Of a DNA stretch of 64,000 nt, positions 53,598 to 62,653 are shown one piece after another. Made by a program: the position numbers and the translations under genes. The stretch spans positions 1 to 64,000 of the forward strand of contig NZ_CP195303.1 in the NCBI RefSeq assembly GCF_051245535.1, given 5' to 3'. The stretch's first letter is position 1, and every line of letters begins with the position of its first letter. The notes under the pieces are model-generated. The model made no database searches. It was not told the DNA's origin and saw only the letters and a list, made by a program, of their open reading frames with translations. The DNA is from Micavibrio aeruginosavorus_D. Lineage in GTDB: Bacteria > Pseudomonadota > Alphaproteobacteria > Micavibrionales > Micavibrionaceae.

Positions 53598-54008
53598 TTA
53601 AGGTATTGTCGGCGGGGCGATATTCATGGTCCGGAACCGGTTTTTATAGGCATCGGTTCCCGGAATATCGGCGGGTTCGCGCATGTCGTGGATTTGTGGC
53701 AATCCGTTATTGAGGAAGGTCACTTTCACCTCATCCAGCGTGATGGTTTTGGCCGTATTGGATTGCATGACGGCATCAACCGCGTCCGGCGGCATAAAGC
53801 TGTGGACGTTGACGATGGCGCCGTCCGGCAATTCGACCCGGTAGTTGTCGTTTTTCGCCGATGCCGGCAGGTAGAAGATGTGCGCCAGAAAGGTGCGTTC
53901 CTTGTCGCCAATCCGGTGGGCCCCGTAATAATTTCCCGGCAACGGGGATTGCATCGGCTGGACAATGATGCTGGTCAAATCAACGGTCAGGTTTGTTGGG
54001 TTGCACAT
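53598..54008 (-). CDS. Tandem paralogue 3 of an unrecognised family (no Cys tail)
   Basis: 136 residues. It shares the core of its two upstream neighbours: SIIVQP, AHIFYLPASAKNDNYRVEL, VNVHSFMPPDAV, KTITLDEVKVTFLNNGLP and GTDAYKN. It lacks the C-terminal Cys motif present in the other two, ending in RTMNIAPPTIP. No signal peptide. Divergence among the three is substantial, so the duplication is old. No function can be assigned. Confidence 0.75.
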   Translation of the reverse strand: MCNPTNLTVDLTSIIVQPMQSPLPGNYYGAHRIGDKERTFLAHIFYLPASAKNDNYRVELPDGAIVNVHSFMPPDAVDAVMQSNTAKTITLDEVKVTFLNNGLPQIHDMREPADIPGTDAYKNRFRTMNIAPPTIP

Positions 54009-54032
54009 GGCTGTATCGGTCCTTTTTTTGTC

Positions 54033-54590
54033 TTACGGGTTAATCTGGCGGTGGATCGCCGGTTTATGTCCCGGGCCACGATTGCATGCGCAATCATTGC
54101 AAGGGGATGCGCCTTTGCCAAACATCACTTTGCTGGCGTGGGCGTTAAACGCCGCGGTTCCATCAATTTCACAGGCTTTGCGGGCGTCAAATCCACGCGG
54201 CAGGCTTTGGGAATGATGGGAAACACGGATGGATTGAACTGTGGGCATTTCAAACTGCAACTGATCGAACGTGATCGTGCCGGGGTGTTGCATGGCCTGT
54301 TCAACGATGTCGCGGGGGAGAAGGGAGGAGACCGATACGCGGTCGTTTTCATTCAGAACTTTTTTGATTTCGGCATTTTGCGGCGTGTCGGGGATGTAGA
54401 AGACGCTGGCGGTGAAATCGTGGCGGATCAGGCGGACATTCCCGTGCGGATCGCGTTCGATAATATTGCTTGGTGGATCGATCGGGCGAAGAATAATTCC
54501 GTGGGCGTTAATCAAAGCCTGCTGACGGGCGAGTTGGTCTGCGGCTTGTTGCTGTTGTATGGCTTTGTAGTGTTCTGCCATGCCTTCCAT
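54033..54590 (-). CDS. Tandem paralogue 2 of an unrecognised family (CxxCxC tail)
   Basis: 185 residues from ATG 54590, which has GAAGGAG eight bases upstream. A Gln/Ala-rich helix (AIQQQQAADQLARQQALINA) precedes the shared core (GIILRP, TASVFYIPDTPQNAEIKKVL, SVSSLLPRDIV, GTITFDQLQFEM, DARKACEIDGTAAF), then the tail ASPCNDCACNRGPGHKP. The Cys-x2-Cys-x-Cys could bind metal or form disulfides. It is 22 bases after paralogue 1. Confidence 0.78.
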   Translation of the reverse strand: MEGMAEHYKAIQQQQAADQLARQQALINAHGIILRPIDPPSNIIERDPHGNVRLIRHDFTASVFYIPDTPQNAEIKKVLNENDRVSVSSLLPRDIVEQAMQHPGTITFDQLQFEMPTVQSIRVSHHSQSLPRGFDARKACEIDGTAAFNAHASKVMFGKGASPCNDCACNRGPGHKPAIHRQINP

Positions 54591-54612
54591 GATGTGCGCT
54601 CCTTCTTCGGGT

Positions 54613-55095
54613 TTAAAGTTCGTAGCTGTAATCCGTCTTTGGTGGTTTCGGCGTGCCCTTTTCACATGTGCACGTGTCGCACGGGCTTGCGACTTCGCGC
54701 CCCATCAAAGCCTGACGTGTGGCTTCGACGTGGAAGATATGTGACTTTGTTCCCGGTGTCTGGCACGCGGTGCGAACATCGACCGCATTCGGGTAACCAA
54801 GCGCGTTGAATGTCACGCTCAGTTTTTCAAATGTGATGGTTTGTTTGCATTCGTTGATCCGCGCAACATCCTCATCGCTCATATAGCTGTGGATGTATAA
54901 CACCGTATCTTCGCGCAAATTGCCGCGGAATTTTTTGTTTTCTGGTGTGTTGGGCAGGAAGAAAACTTTGGCCATGAAGCGGCGGACGTGGTCGTAATTG
55001 TCGCTGGCGCGGGAACTGCCGAGGGGCGTAACGATCAGCCCCCGAACGTCGTAGGGAACATTGATTTCGATCTTAGCGTCGTCTGTGTTGGCCAT
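54613..55095 (-). CDS. Tandem paralogue 1 of an unrecognised family (CxxCxC tail)
   Basis: 160 residues from ATG 55095, with GGAG six bases upstream. The shared core: DVRGLIVTPLGSS, MAKVFFLPNTPENKKFRGNL, YIHSYMSDEDV, QTITFEKLSVTFNALGYPNA, DVRTACQTPGTKSHI. The tail ASPCDTCTCEKGTPKPPK has the same CxxCxC spacing as paralogue 2. First gene of the three-gene transcript. No similar family comes to mind. Confidence 0.78.
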   Translation of the reverse strand: MANTDDAKIEINVPYDVRGLIVTPLGSSRASDNYDHVRRFMAKVFFLPNTPENKKFRGNLREDTVLYIHSYMSDEDVARINECKQTITFEKLSVTFNALGYPNAVDVRTACQTPGTKSHIFHVEATRQALMGREVASPCDTCTCEKGTPKPPKTDYSYEL

Positions 55096-55187
55096 CGTGG
55101 GCTCCAGCAGAGAGGTTACGATGGGGCACACTATGAAAACGGCGATGGTTATGTCAAGAAATTTAATTACCGCGACTTTTCAGTAGC

Positions 55188-56177
55188 TTACTTCCCTTCG
55201 GCCTTGATTGGGCGCTCCAGCAACGTCGTCATGGCGTCTCGCACGGCCAGCCCGCCATCCAGACAGGCATGAACAGCGGCGGAAATCGGCATTTCAACGC
55301 CCTTGTCCTTGGCCATGGTGGCCAGCGCGCGGGCGGTATAGACCCCTTCGGTCACGGAATTCCGTGCGCCGAGAATCTCTTCCATCGTTTTGCCTTCGCC
55401 CAACGCGGCGCCGAGGGAGAAGTTGCGTGATTGCATGGAGGAGCAGGTCAGCATCAGATCACCCATGCCGCACATGCCCATCAATGTTTCGCGCTTGCCA
55501 CCCATGGCCACGGCCAGACGCGCAATTTCGGCAAGGCCGCGTGTGACCAAAGCCGCGCGCGCGGAATCACCCAGGCCAAGGCCGTGGATCATACCGCTGG
55601 CAATCGCAATCACGTTTTTCACCGATCCGCCCACCTGCGCGCCGACCAGGTCGTCGCTGGCGTACGGGCGCAATGTGCGGCACGCCAACGCATCACATAA
55701 TCCTTCGGCGGTTTTGGAATCCCGTGCGGCAATCGTTACGGCGCTGGGCAATCCGCGGCCAATTTCGGCGGCGAATGTCGGGCCGGTCAGAATGGCGGGA
55801 ATGGCGTTTGGTGCTTCTTCCATCAACGCATCGGTCATCAATTTGCCCGTGGAAATTTCAATGCCCTTGGCGCAAATGACGATGGGTTTGTTGGCAATCG
55901 CATCCTTGATCGGGCGCAAACTGGCGCGCAGATATTGCGCGGGCGTCACCATCAAAATAATGTCCGAGGCCAGCGTGGCGTGAATATCATTCGTCGCACG
56001 AATGGATGGGTTCAATTTCACGCCGGGCAGGAAGGGCGTGTTTTCATGTGTGGTGTTGATGGCGGACACGACTTCATCTTCCATCGCCCAGATGGTGAGC
56101 GCGCGGCCACTTTCGGCCATACATTGGGCCAGTGCCGTACCCCACGCGCCGCCGCCGATGACTCCGATGGTTTTCAT
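55188..56177 (-). CDS. gpsA: NAD(P)H-dependent glycerol-3-phosphate dehydrogenase
   Basis: 329 residues making sn-glycerol-3-phosphate for phospholipid synthesis. The Rossmann GxGxxG-type motif GVIGGGAWGTALAQCMAE is at the N-terminus; the catalytic Lys region has GGSVKNVIAIASGMIHG, followed by GDSARAALVTRGLAEI and MCGMGDLMLTCSSMQSRNF. It follows tsaD by 17 bases on the same strand. Confidence 0.97.
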   Translation of the reverse strand: MKTIGVIGGGAWGTALAQCMAESGRALTIWAMEDEVVSAINTTHENTPFLPGVKLNPSIRATNDIHATLASDIILMVTPAQYLRASLRPIKDAIANKPIVICAKGIEISTGKLMTDALMEEAPNAIPAILTGPTFAAEIGRGLPSAVTIAARDSKTAEGLCDALACRTLRPYASDDLVGAQVGGSVKNVIAIASGMIHGLGLGDSARAALVTRGLAEIARLAVAMGGKRETLMGMCGMGDLMLTCSSMQSRNFSLGAALGEGKTMEEILGARNSVTEGVYTARALATMAKDKGVEMPISAAVHACLDGGLAVRDAMTTLLERPIKAEGK

Positions 56178-56194
56178 GTTCTGTCTATCCTTCG

Positions 56195-57277
56195 TTATGC
56201 CTTAATACCGGCGCCAGTTTTGGGTTCCGCATCTGGGTCCAAGGGCCAGCGCGGACGCGCCGCGAAATTCAACGGTGATGTATCGCCCCGGCGGAGGCGT
56301 TCAATGCCCGCCCAGGCAATCATCGCCCCGTTATCGGAACAGAGTTTCAATGGCGGCGCGACAAAAGTAAAGCCCCGGGCGGCGGCCAGATCTTCCAGCG
56401 CCCCCCGCACGGCCATGTTGGCGGCCACACCACCGGCCACGACAATGGTGGGCGTGGCATGGGCGGGGTAAGTTTTTTTGAATTGGTCCATGGCCCGTTT
56501 GCACCGATCCGCGACGACATCGCGCACGGAGGACTGGAACGATGCGGCAATGGCTGCGACGTCATCCATCTGCAACGCACCGGGCGGCAGGGCATCGACA
56601 TGATGGCGCACGGCGGTTTTCAGTCCAGAGAATGAAAAATCACAATCGGGTCGGTGCATCATCGGGCGTGGCAAGGGAAAGCGGGTCAGCGCAGCAGCCA
56701 CGTCGGCGCACTGGTTCGCCGCGCGTTCCAGATTGGGCCCGCCGGGATAGGGCAGGCCCATCAATTTCGCGGCCTTATCAAAACATTCGCCCAACGCATC
56801 ATCCAGCGTGGTGCCCCAGCGGTGATACACACCAACATCTTCAACCACCAGAATTTGCGTATGCCCGCCGGAGACGAGCAGAAGGAGGTAGGGGAATTGC
56901 AACGCTTGATCGGTCAAACGCGGGGTCAGGGCATGGGCTTCCAGATGGTTGACGGCGATAAAGGGTTTGCCAGCGGCGGCGGCAATGGCCTTGCCCGCCA
57001 TCATCCCCACCATGACCCCACCGATCAGGCCGGGGCCACAGGTGGCGGCCACGCCGGACAGGTCGGCGAAGGATAATCCCGCCTCGTCCATCGCGCCCTT
57101 GATCAGGCGGTCGAGGTGGTCCATATGGGCGCGGGCGGCAATTTCCGGCACAACGCCGCCAAAAATGCGGTGGTCATCCAGTTGGCTCAGAACCATATTT
57201 GACAGAATCGTGCCGTTGCCGTCCACAAGGGCGGCAGCAGTTTCATCACAACTTGTTTCTATGCCTAGAACGACCAT
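56195..57277 (-). CDS. tsaD: tRNA N6-adenosine threonylcarbamoyltransferase TsaD
   Basis: 360-residue ASKHA-fold enzyme transferring threonylcarbamoyl to A37 of ANN-decoding tRNAs. Starts VLGIETSCDETAAALVDG; the metal-binding His pair is in AVNHLEAHALTPRL, with GGHTQILVVEDVGVY and the C-terminal VVAGGVAANMAVRG and CSDNGAMIAWAGIERL. Essential in most bacteria. Divergent from hemC across 58 bp. Confidence 0.97.
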   Translation of the reverse strand: MVVLGIETSCDETAAALVDGNGTILSNMVLSQLDDHRIFGGVVPEIAARAHMDHLDRLIKGAMDEAGLSFADLSGVAATCGPGLIGGVMVGMMAGKAIAAAAGKPFIAVNHLEAHALTPRLTDQALQFPYLLLLVSGGHTQILVVEDVGVYHRWGTTLDDALGECFDKAAKLMGLPYPGGPNLERAANQCADVAAALTRFPLPRPMMHRPDCDFSFSGLKTAVRHHVDALPPGALQMDDVAAIAASFQSSVRDVVADRCKRAMDQFKKTYPAHATPTIVVAGGVAANMAVRGALEDLAAARGFTFVAPPLKLCSDNGAMIAWAGIERLRRGDTSPLNFAARPRWPLDPDAEPKTGAGIKA

Positions 57278-57285
57278 AACCGGAA

Positions 57286-57294
57286 TGCTATAAG
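57286..57294 (+). promoter_or_regulatory. Predicted extended -10 promoter before hemC
   Basis: TGCTATAAG lies 42 bp before the hemC ATG in the 58-bp tsaD-hemC gap; same TGCTATA core as before dnaN, gyrB and the slyX-like gene. A -35 would fall at the start of tsaD and is poor. Confidence 0.45.
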
Positions 57295-57335
57295 GGCCCC
57301 GTCTTTAATAAGCAAAGTAAAAAAGTACCCGCACT

Positions 57336-58271
57336 ATGGCCCAAAAACTGCGTATTGGAACAAGGGGATCGAAGCTGGCATTGGTTCAGACCACCATGGT
57401 CGCCGATGGCTTGAAGGCTGCCCACCCGGGTCTGGACGTTGAAATTGTCGTGATTCAATCCTCTGCCGACTGGAAGCCGGAACAGGGCGAAACCCGCCTG
57501 TCCGAAGCCGAAGGCGGCAAGGGCCTGTTCGCGCGTGAGATTGAACAGGCCATTCTGGCCGGTGCCGTGGATTGCGGCGTGCATTCGATGAAGGACATGG
57601 CGTCCTTCCTGCCCGAAGGGTTGCAGGTTGTGCATGTTCTGGATCGCGCCGACCCGCGTGATGCATTACTGGCCAATGATGGCATTCAATCAATTGCGGA
57701 TTTGCCCCAAGGGGCCGTGGTCGGTACGGCCAGTCTGCGCCGTCAGGCGATGCTGCTGGCGATGCGTCCGGATTTAAAAATTGTTCCCTTGCGCGGCAAC
57801 GTGCCGACGCGGATTGAAAAATTGCGCAGCAAACAGGTGGATGCAACCATTCTGGCGTTGGCCGGGTTGAACCGTTTGGGGCTGGCGCATGAAGCGTCCT
57901 GCACCATCGACGCCGACACCATGTTGCCCGCCGCAGGCCAAGGGATTGTTGGCATTGAAACCCGTGTGGGTGATACGCAAACAATGGCGTTGCTGGATGC
58001 TATTCACGCCCCAGAAACGGGGCTGGTTCTGGCCGCGGAACGCGCGGCGTTGCAGGTTCTGGATGGATCATGCCACACGCCGATAGGCGCGCATGCGACA
58101 TTGAACGGCGACCAATTGCATTTGCGTGTTCTGGTCGCGTCCGGTGACGGGGTGCAGGTGTTTACGGATGAACAATCCGGTCCTGTGCATGCGGATCATG
58201 ATGCGGCCCTGATTGGTCAGGTGGTCGGCGCGCGGTTGAAATCGCGTTTGCCTGACGGGATTTTGCAATGA
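57336..58271 (+). CDS. hemC: Porphobilinogen deaminase (hydroxymethylbilane synthase)
   Basis: 311 residues joining four porphobilinogens into hydroxymethylbilane. Starts LRIGTRGSKLALVQT; catalytic-site HSMKDMASFLPEG and RRQAMLLAMRPDLKIVPLRG; the dipyrromethane-cofactor Cys in LDGSCHTPIGAHA. Overlaps hemD by four bases (ATGA). First gene of hemC-hemD-mitofilin-hemY. Confidence 0.98.
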   Translation: MAQKLRIGTRGSKLALVQTTMVADGLKAAHPGLDVEIVVIQSSADWKPEQGETRLSEAEGGKGLFAREIEQAILAGAVDCGVHSMKDMASFLPEGLQVVHVLDRADPRDALLANDGIQSIADLPQGAVVGTASLRRQAMLLAMRPDLKIVPLRGNVPTRIEKLRSKQVDATILALAGLNRLGLAHEASCTIDADTMLPAAGQGIVGIETRVGDTQTMALLDAIHAPETGLVLAAERAALQVLDGSCHTPIGAHATLNGDQLHLRVLVASGDGVQVFTDEQSGPVHADHDAALIGQVVGARLKSRLPDGILQ

Positions 58272-58987
58272 TCTTTTCCGGCTTTTGTCGGCCGATTGTT
58301 CTGGTCACGCGCCCGGCGGACGATGCCGGGGACTTGTGTGACGATGTGCGCGGCGCTGGGTTTATTCCCATGCTCGCCCCGATGCTGAATATCGTTCCCC
58401 TCGATCCGCCTGTTCCGTCCTTTGATCATATTCAAGCCATTGTCTTCACCAGCATGAATGGCGTGCGCCATTGTCCGGACATTCCGCGCGATGTTGCGGT
58501 CTATTGCGTGGGCGATCGCACGGCGGAGGAGGCGCGGGCTGCGGGCTTTACCGCGGTGGTCAGTGCCAGCGGCGATATCAACGATCTGGAAGCCGTTTTA
58601 ACGGGTGCAAATTTGAACCCGGGCCGGACCGTTCTGCATGTCTGTGGGGTCGATGTGGTCCGTCCAATGACCGTGCCCGGCGTGCGGGTTGAGCCGTTGG
58701 TGGTCTATCGCGCTGACATGGTCACGCGTCTGCCATGGGTGGTGCGGGTGATGATTCGGCTGGGCTGTGTCACGGGTGTTTTGTTTTTTTCGGCGCGGAC
58801 GGGGCAAGCCTTTGTGAATACTATGAAAAAGATGGGTTTGGACCGGGCGTGTGCGGGCATCGGGGCCTTGTGTCTGTCGGATTCAGTGGTAGAGTCTGTA
58901 TCGGACCTGCCATGGCGCGGACTCTATACTGCACAACGCCCCGACCGGGCCGCCATGCTGGACCTTTTGGATCATCTGCGTCCTTAA
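58268..58987 (+). CDS. hemD: Uroporphyrinogen-III synthase
   Basis: 239 residues, two-domain HemD fold, low sequence conservation as usual for this enzyme. Recognisable patches: VLVTRPADDAGDLCDDVRGA, IVFTSMNGVRHCPDIPRDVA, VYCVGDRTAEEARAAGF and VLFFSARTGQAFVNTMKKMG. Translationally coupled to hemC by the ATGA overlap. Confidence 0.92.
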   Translation: MIFSGFCRPIVLVTRPADDAGDLCDDVRGAGFIPMLAPMLNIVPLDPPVPSFDHIQAIVFTSMNGVRHCPDIPRDVAVYCVGDRTAEEARAAGFTAVVSASGDINDLEAVLTGANLNPGRTVLHVCGVDVVRPMTVPGVRVEPLVVYRADMVTRLPWVVRVMIRLGCVTGVLFFSARTGQAFVNTMKKMGLDRACAGIGALCLSDSVVESVSDLPWRGLYTAQRPDRAAMLDLLDHLRP

Positions 58988-59049
58988 ACTTTACGTAACT
59001 CTTCACCGCCCGTATTTCATCAATGGGCCGCAAAGGGCCGATCAAGACC

Positions 59050-60603
59050 ATGCAAAATTCTTCTGCGCCAATCCCCCCGGATGACAATGCCATTACCAAT
59101 GCCGAAACCGTCATTGAACGGTTTGGCGGCATTCGCCCCATGGCCACCAAAATGAACGTGCCCGTAACCACGGTACAGGGATGGAAAAAACGCAACGTCA
59201 TTCCCGGCAACCGCCGCGCCGATGTGGTCAGCGCCGCCGCCGCGCATAATGTGAATTTGTCCGGCATTCTGGATGCCGTGTCGATGGTGACACCCGCGCC
59301 GCAGCCGCAGCCGCAAGCGCAACAGCAACAGCCCGTTCGCCCGGTCATGCACGAACAACCCACCATCAATCTGGGCGCGGATCAGGATTTGGATAAATTC
59401 AAGCGTCAGGCCGTGCGCAGCGCGATGCTGGGCTCTGCCTCGCTGGTGATGGTGTTTGTATTGATCAGCGGCATGTTGATCGCCGTTGGGAAACAGAAAC
59501 TGGATCAAACCAGCAACCGCGTCGCCACGCTGGAGCGTGATGTCGAAGCGGTGCAATACACCGACCCGGACAAGGCCGCAAAAATTGCCAAGGATCTGGG
59601 TGACCGGATCAATGATTTAAAATCCGAAGCCGCCGGCCTGCAAACCCGTGTCGCGGATTTAAAGGATCAGGCCGAAGGCATCGTCGACCAGATCAAGGCC
59701 GCCGATGTCGCGGGCCTGATGAACCGTATCTATGCGTTGGAACAACAGGTGCAGGGTATTGCCGGGGCTTCGCCGGAACTCTCCGACATGCTGTCGCGTC
59801 TGGGGGATATGCAGACGACGCTGGAAGGACAGGCGCAATTGCAAAATTCCCTGACCGACCTCAAGACATTGGTCGAGGGCATGCAGGGCCGCATGGGCGA
59901 AATGGATTCAACACTGAAAGAAGTGCAGGAAGGTGATTCCGCACTGGCCCAGACGTTACAGGGTGTATCGCCCGCCGATTTGAAAGCGGCGGCGTTGTTG
60001 CTAGCCCTGACACAGGTGCGTGAATCCGCCGCGCGGGAACAACCGTTTTATGATGATCTCGTCTTGTTGAAAAACATGGTGGGCGAAGATGATCCGGAAC
60101 TGGCCGCCGCGATTGACCGTCTGGCGCCGCTGGCGCAGCAGGGTGTGTTGTCACCCGATGGCCTGTCCAACGAATTGCGGAATCTGACGGGTGATATTGT
60201 TGTGTCATCGCTGAAGGGTGAAGATGTATCGGTGCAGGACAAAGCCATGGCGCGTCTGCATGACGTGCTGAAAATCCAGAAGGATGGCCAATTGGTCACC
60301 GGAACGGATACGCAGGCGCGGGTCGCGCGGGCGCAGGTGATGCTGGATAACGGCGATGTCGAAGGGGCGCTGGCCGAGCTTGAGGCCCTGCAAGGTCCCG
60401 CAGCGCAAACGGCGCAACCGCTGATCGATCAGGCGCAAATGACCTTGATGCTCGACAATCTGCAAAGCACTGTGACCGAAGGGGTGATGGGCCATATTGG
60501 CCGCGCGCGGTCCATTGGTGGGGCGATTGGCGGTGCCGCGGGTGGTGCTGTCGGTGCGCCAACGTCGGGGTCGACCGCGCCTATTATGATGCCGAAACAA
60601 TAA
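59050..60603 (+). CDS. Mitofilin/HemX-like membrane protein with N-terminal HTH
   Basis: 517 residues from ATG 59050 (an ATG nine codons earlier is possible). N-terminal about 70 residues form a helix-turn-helix of the carph-isopro/YdaS kind (VIERFGGIRPMATKMNVPVT then TVQGWKKRNVIPGNRRAD). A Pro/Gln linker, one membrane helix (AMLGSASLVMVFVLISGML), a long coiled coil with LKDLADRINDL-like heptads and the alphaproteobacterial mitofilin C-terminal region follow. It fills the hemX position of the hem cluster. The HTH fusion is unusual for a membrane protein. Confidence 0.82.
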   Translation: MQNSSAPIPPDDNAITNAETVIERFGGIRPMATKMNVPVTTVQGWKKRNVIPGNRRADVVSAAAAHNVNLSGILDAVSMVTPAPQPQPQAQQQQPVRPVMHEQPTINLGADQDLDKFKRQAVRSAMLGSASLVMVFVLISGMLIAVGKQKLDQTSNRVATLERDVEAVQYTDPDKAAKIAKDLGDRINDLKSEAAGLQTRVADLKDQAEGIVDQIKAADVAGLMNRIYALEQQVQGIAGASPELSDMLSRLGDMQTTLEGQAQLQNSLTDLKTLVEGMQGRMGEMDSTLKEVQEGDSALAQTLQGVSPADLKAAALLLALTQVRESAAREQPFYDDLVLLKNMVGEDDPELAAAIDRLAPLAQQGVLSPDGLSNELRNLTGDIVVSSLKGEDVSVQDKAMARLHDVLKIQKDGQLVTGTDTQARVARAQVMLDNGDVEGALAELEALQGPAAQTAQPLIDQAQMTLMLDNLQSTVTEGVMGHIGRARSIGGAIGGAAGGAVGAPTSGSTAPIMMPKQ

Positions 60604-60638
60604 TCGTTGAATGAAACCTTGAACCGGAGCTGATCATT

Positions 60639-62036
60639 ATGATCCGGACGTTGTGGATCCTGACAAAAATTGCCGTTCTGGTCGCCGCCGGTTGGTGGGT
60701 GGCGCATTGGGCCATGAACAATCCGGGCACGGTGCAGATTTCATGGCTCGGCTATGATATTGAGGCGCATGTCGGGCTGGTCCTGCTGGCCGGGTTTGTT
60801 GTTATTCTGGCGGCGTTGGTGGTGTATCGCATCTGGCTGGCGCTGGTGTCGCTGCCGATGATGTGGGGCAAAAAACGCGCGGATAAACGCCGTGATCGCG
60901 GCATGCGCGCGCTGGTGCTGGGCCTGTCGGCTGTTGCGGCGGGGGATGCCCGTGTCGCGGGGTATCAGGCGAGCCGCATGCGTAAATTCCTGCCCAAGGA
61001 TGGCGGGTTGCCGCATTTGCTGGAAGCACAAGCCGCACGCCTGCAGGGCAATGATCTGGTCGCGCGCGCGCATTTCGATGCGCTGATGCGTGATAAGGAT
61101 ACGGCGTTTCTGGGCGTGCGTGGTTTGATGCAGGATGCGATGGATCATGCCGATGTTGATGCGGCGCTGGTTCTGGCCCGCAAGGCACAAGACATGCACC
61201 CGAAACAAAAATGGATTTTGCGCACGGTTTTCGGGCTGGAGGTGCAAAAACATGATTGGGCTACGGCCGAAAAAACATTGAAATCCGCCGAGCGTGTCGG
61301 CGCATTTACACCGGAAGAAGCACAATCCAACCGTCTGGCGCTGCTGATGGCCCAAGCCGATCAGGATTTGCGCGCGGGATTACAGGCGCAAGCGTTGCAT
61401 CATCTGCGCGATGCCATTCAAATTTCCGCCGCGTTCGTTCCGGCGGCGGTGCGTCTGGCGCGGTTGTGCATTGATTTGCAAAAGAAACGCGAAGCCGCGC
61501 GCATTATTGAGCGGGCCTGGCGTGCCAACCCGCATCCGGATTTGATTCCGTTGTGGGATGCGTTGGCCCCGGAAAACAAAGCCAGCGACGCCATGGTGCG
61601 GATGCGGTGGTATGAACGTCTGGTCGCCCTGCGTCCCGATCACGCCGAAAGCCAACTGGCCGCCGCACGCGCCGCGTTGGAAGGCGGGCTGTGGGGTGAA
61701 GTGCGTCAATATCTGGTGATGGCGGAAACATTACATCCATCGCCGCGCATCTATCGCCTGTGGGCACGGCTGGAAGAAAAAACCGGCCATCCGGAAACGG
61801 CCAAACGCATGCTGGAAAAAGCGGCGGATGCCCCGGCCGATCCTGTCTGGACCTGCCGTCAAACGGGTCGCATATATGAACGCTGGGCCCCGATCGCGGA
61901 ACCGCATGGCACGTTCAATACGATTGTCTGGGATTATCCGGATGCGCGTAAGAATTTGCTGTCCGACGGGTCCATCCTGCACATGCAGGCCGACCCGTTG
62001 CTGTCGGCCCCGATGCGCAGTCTGGGTGGGCGATAA
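60639..62036 (+). CDS. hemY: HemY-like TPR membrane protein
   Basis: 465 residues. HemY_N domain with two helices (ILTKIAVLVAAGWWVAHWAM and VGLVLLAGFVVILAALVVYR) and the alphaproteobacterial MRKFLPKDGGLPHLLEAQAA. TPR-like helical repeats follow through the rest. Found next to hemC-hemD in many proteobacteria; the TPR part is thought to be in the periplasm or to scaffold haem enzymes. The ATG is 35 bases after the mitofilin stop. Confidence 0.9.
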   Translation: MIRTLWILTKIAVLVAAGWWVAHWAMNNPGTVQISWLGYDIEAHVGLVLLAGFVVILAALVVYRIWLALVSLPMMWGKKRADKRRDRGMRALVLGLSAVAAGDARVAGYQASRMRKFLPKDGGLPHLLEAQAARLQGNDLVARAHFDALMRDKDTAFLGVRGLMQDAMDHADVDAALVLARKAQDMHPKQKWILRTVFGLEVQKHDWATAEKTLKSAERVGAFTPEEAQSNRLALLMAQADQDLRAGLQAQALHHLRDAIQISAAFVPAAVRLARLCIDLQKKREAARIIERAWRANPHPDLIPLWDALAPENKASDAMVRMRWYERLVALRPDHAESQLAAARAALEGGLWGEVRQYLVMAETLHPSPRIYRLWARLEEKTGHPETAKRMLEKAADAPADPVWTCRQTGRIYERWAPIAEPHGTFNTIVWDYPDARKNLLSDGSILHMQADPLLSAPMRSLGGR

Positions 62037-62041
62037 CGCAA

Positions 62042-62614
62042 TTAGCTGGAGTGATGCTTGCGCGCGTATTCCAGCCGTGCCTTATCGGTGTCGGACAAGT
62101 TTTCTTCTACAGGCTCCAATGCTCTGACGATGCTCACGTAATCCTTTTCTGACCAGGCTTTATCCGCGATTAATTTTGCGTGCTGAAGCTCTGCATTTTG
62201 TGCATATGCCACATTGTTGTGGTGGCTGAATGCCTCTATCTGTGCAAAAGACTGTTCACTTCCGCTTAAAAGATCTGAGGCATGGCCCATCACGATGTCT
62301 GCAAGATTTTGCAGGATGGCGGGTAAGTTCTTTTCATCGCTGACCATCAGATTGGATACGCGATCCGCGTCTGGTGCTTTGTCTTTTTTTAGAACCACAT
62401 GAAGCGGGAAAGATTGATCTTTTCCGCTTGTGCATTTTTTCCCGATTTCAACGCCAATTTCATAAGATCGTGTATTGTCCCAGTGAATGAGCAGGAAAAC
62501 GAGATCGTTTTCATAGCGTACTTGCTGCAAACTTTCTGTGACACGGCTTAATCCGAATTGTTCGGCTATGGAATCAAATTGGTGCCTTGTCTCTGTCGGA
62601 AAGGACGTTGTCAT
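62042..62614 (-). CDS. Hypothetical protein
   Basis: 190 residues, soluble, AT-richer than its neighbours. Predicted alpha/beta N-terminal half (YENDLVFLLIHWDNTRSYEI, FPLHVVLKKDKAP) and a helical C-terminus with ALEPVEENLSDTDKARLEYA. Size and composition recall immunity-type small proteins but no family is recognised. Convergent with hemY. Confidence 0.6.
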   Translation of the reverse strand: MTTSFPTETRHQFDSIAEQFGLSRVTESLQQVRYENDLVFLLIHWDNTRSYEIGVEIGKKCTSGKDQSFPLHVVLKKDKAPDADRVSNLMVSDEKNLPAILQNLADIVMGHASDLLSGSEQSFAQIEAFSHHNNVAYAQNAELQHAKLIADKAWSEKDYVSIVRALEPVEENLSDTDKARLEYARKHHSS

Positions 62615-62653
62615 CTTGTTTCCTTTAAAAATTATGCAGGTGTGCGCGGGACG

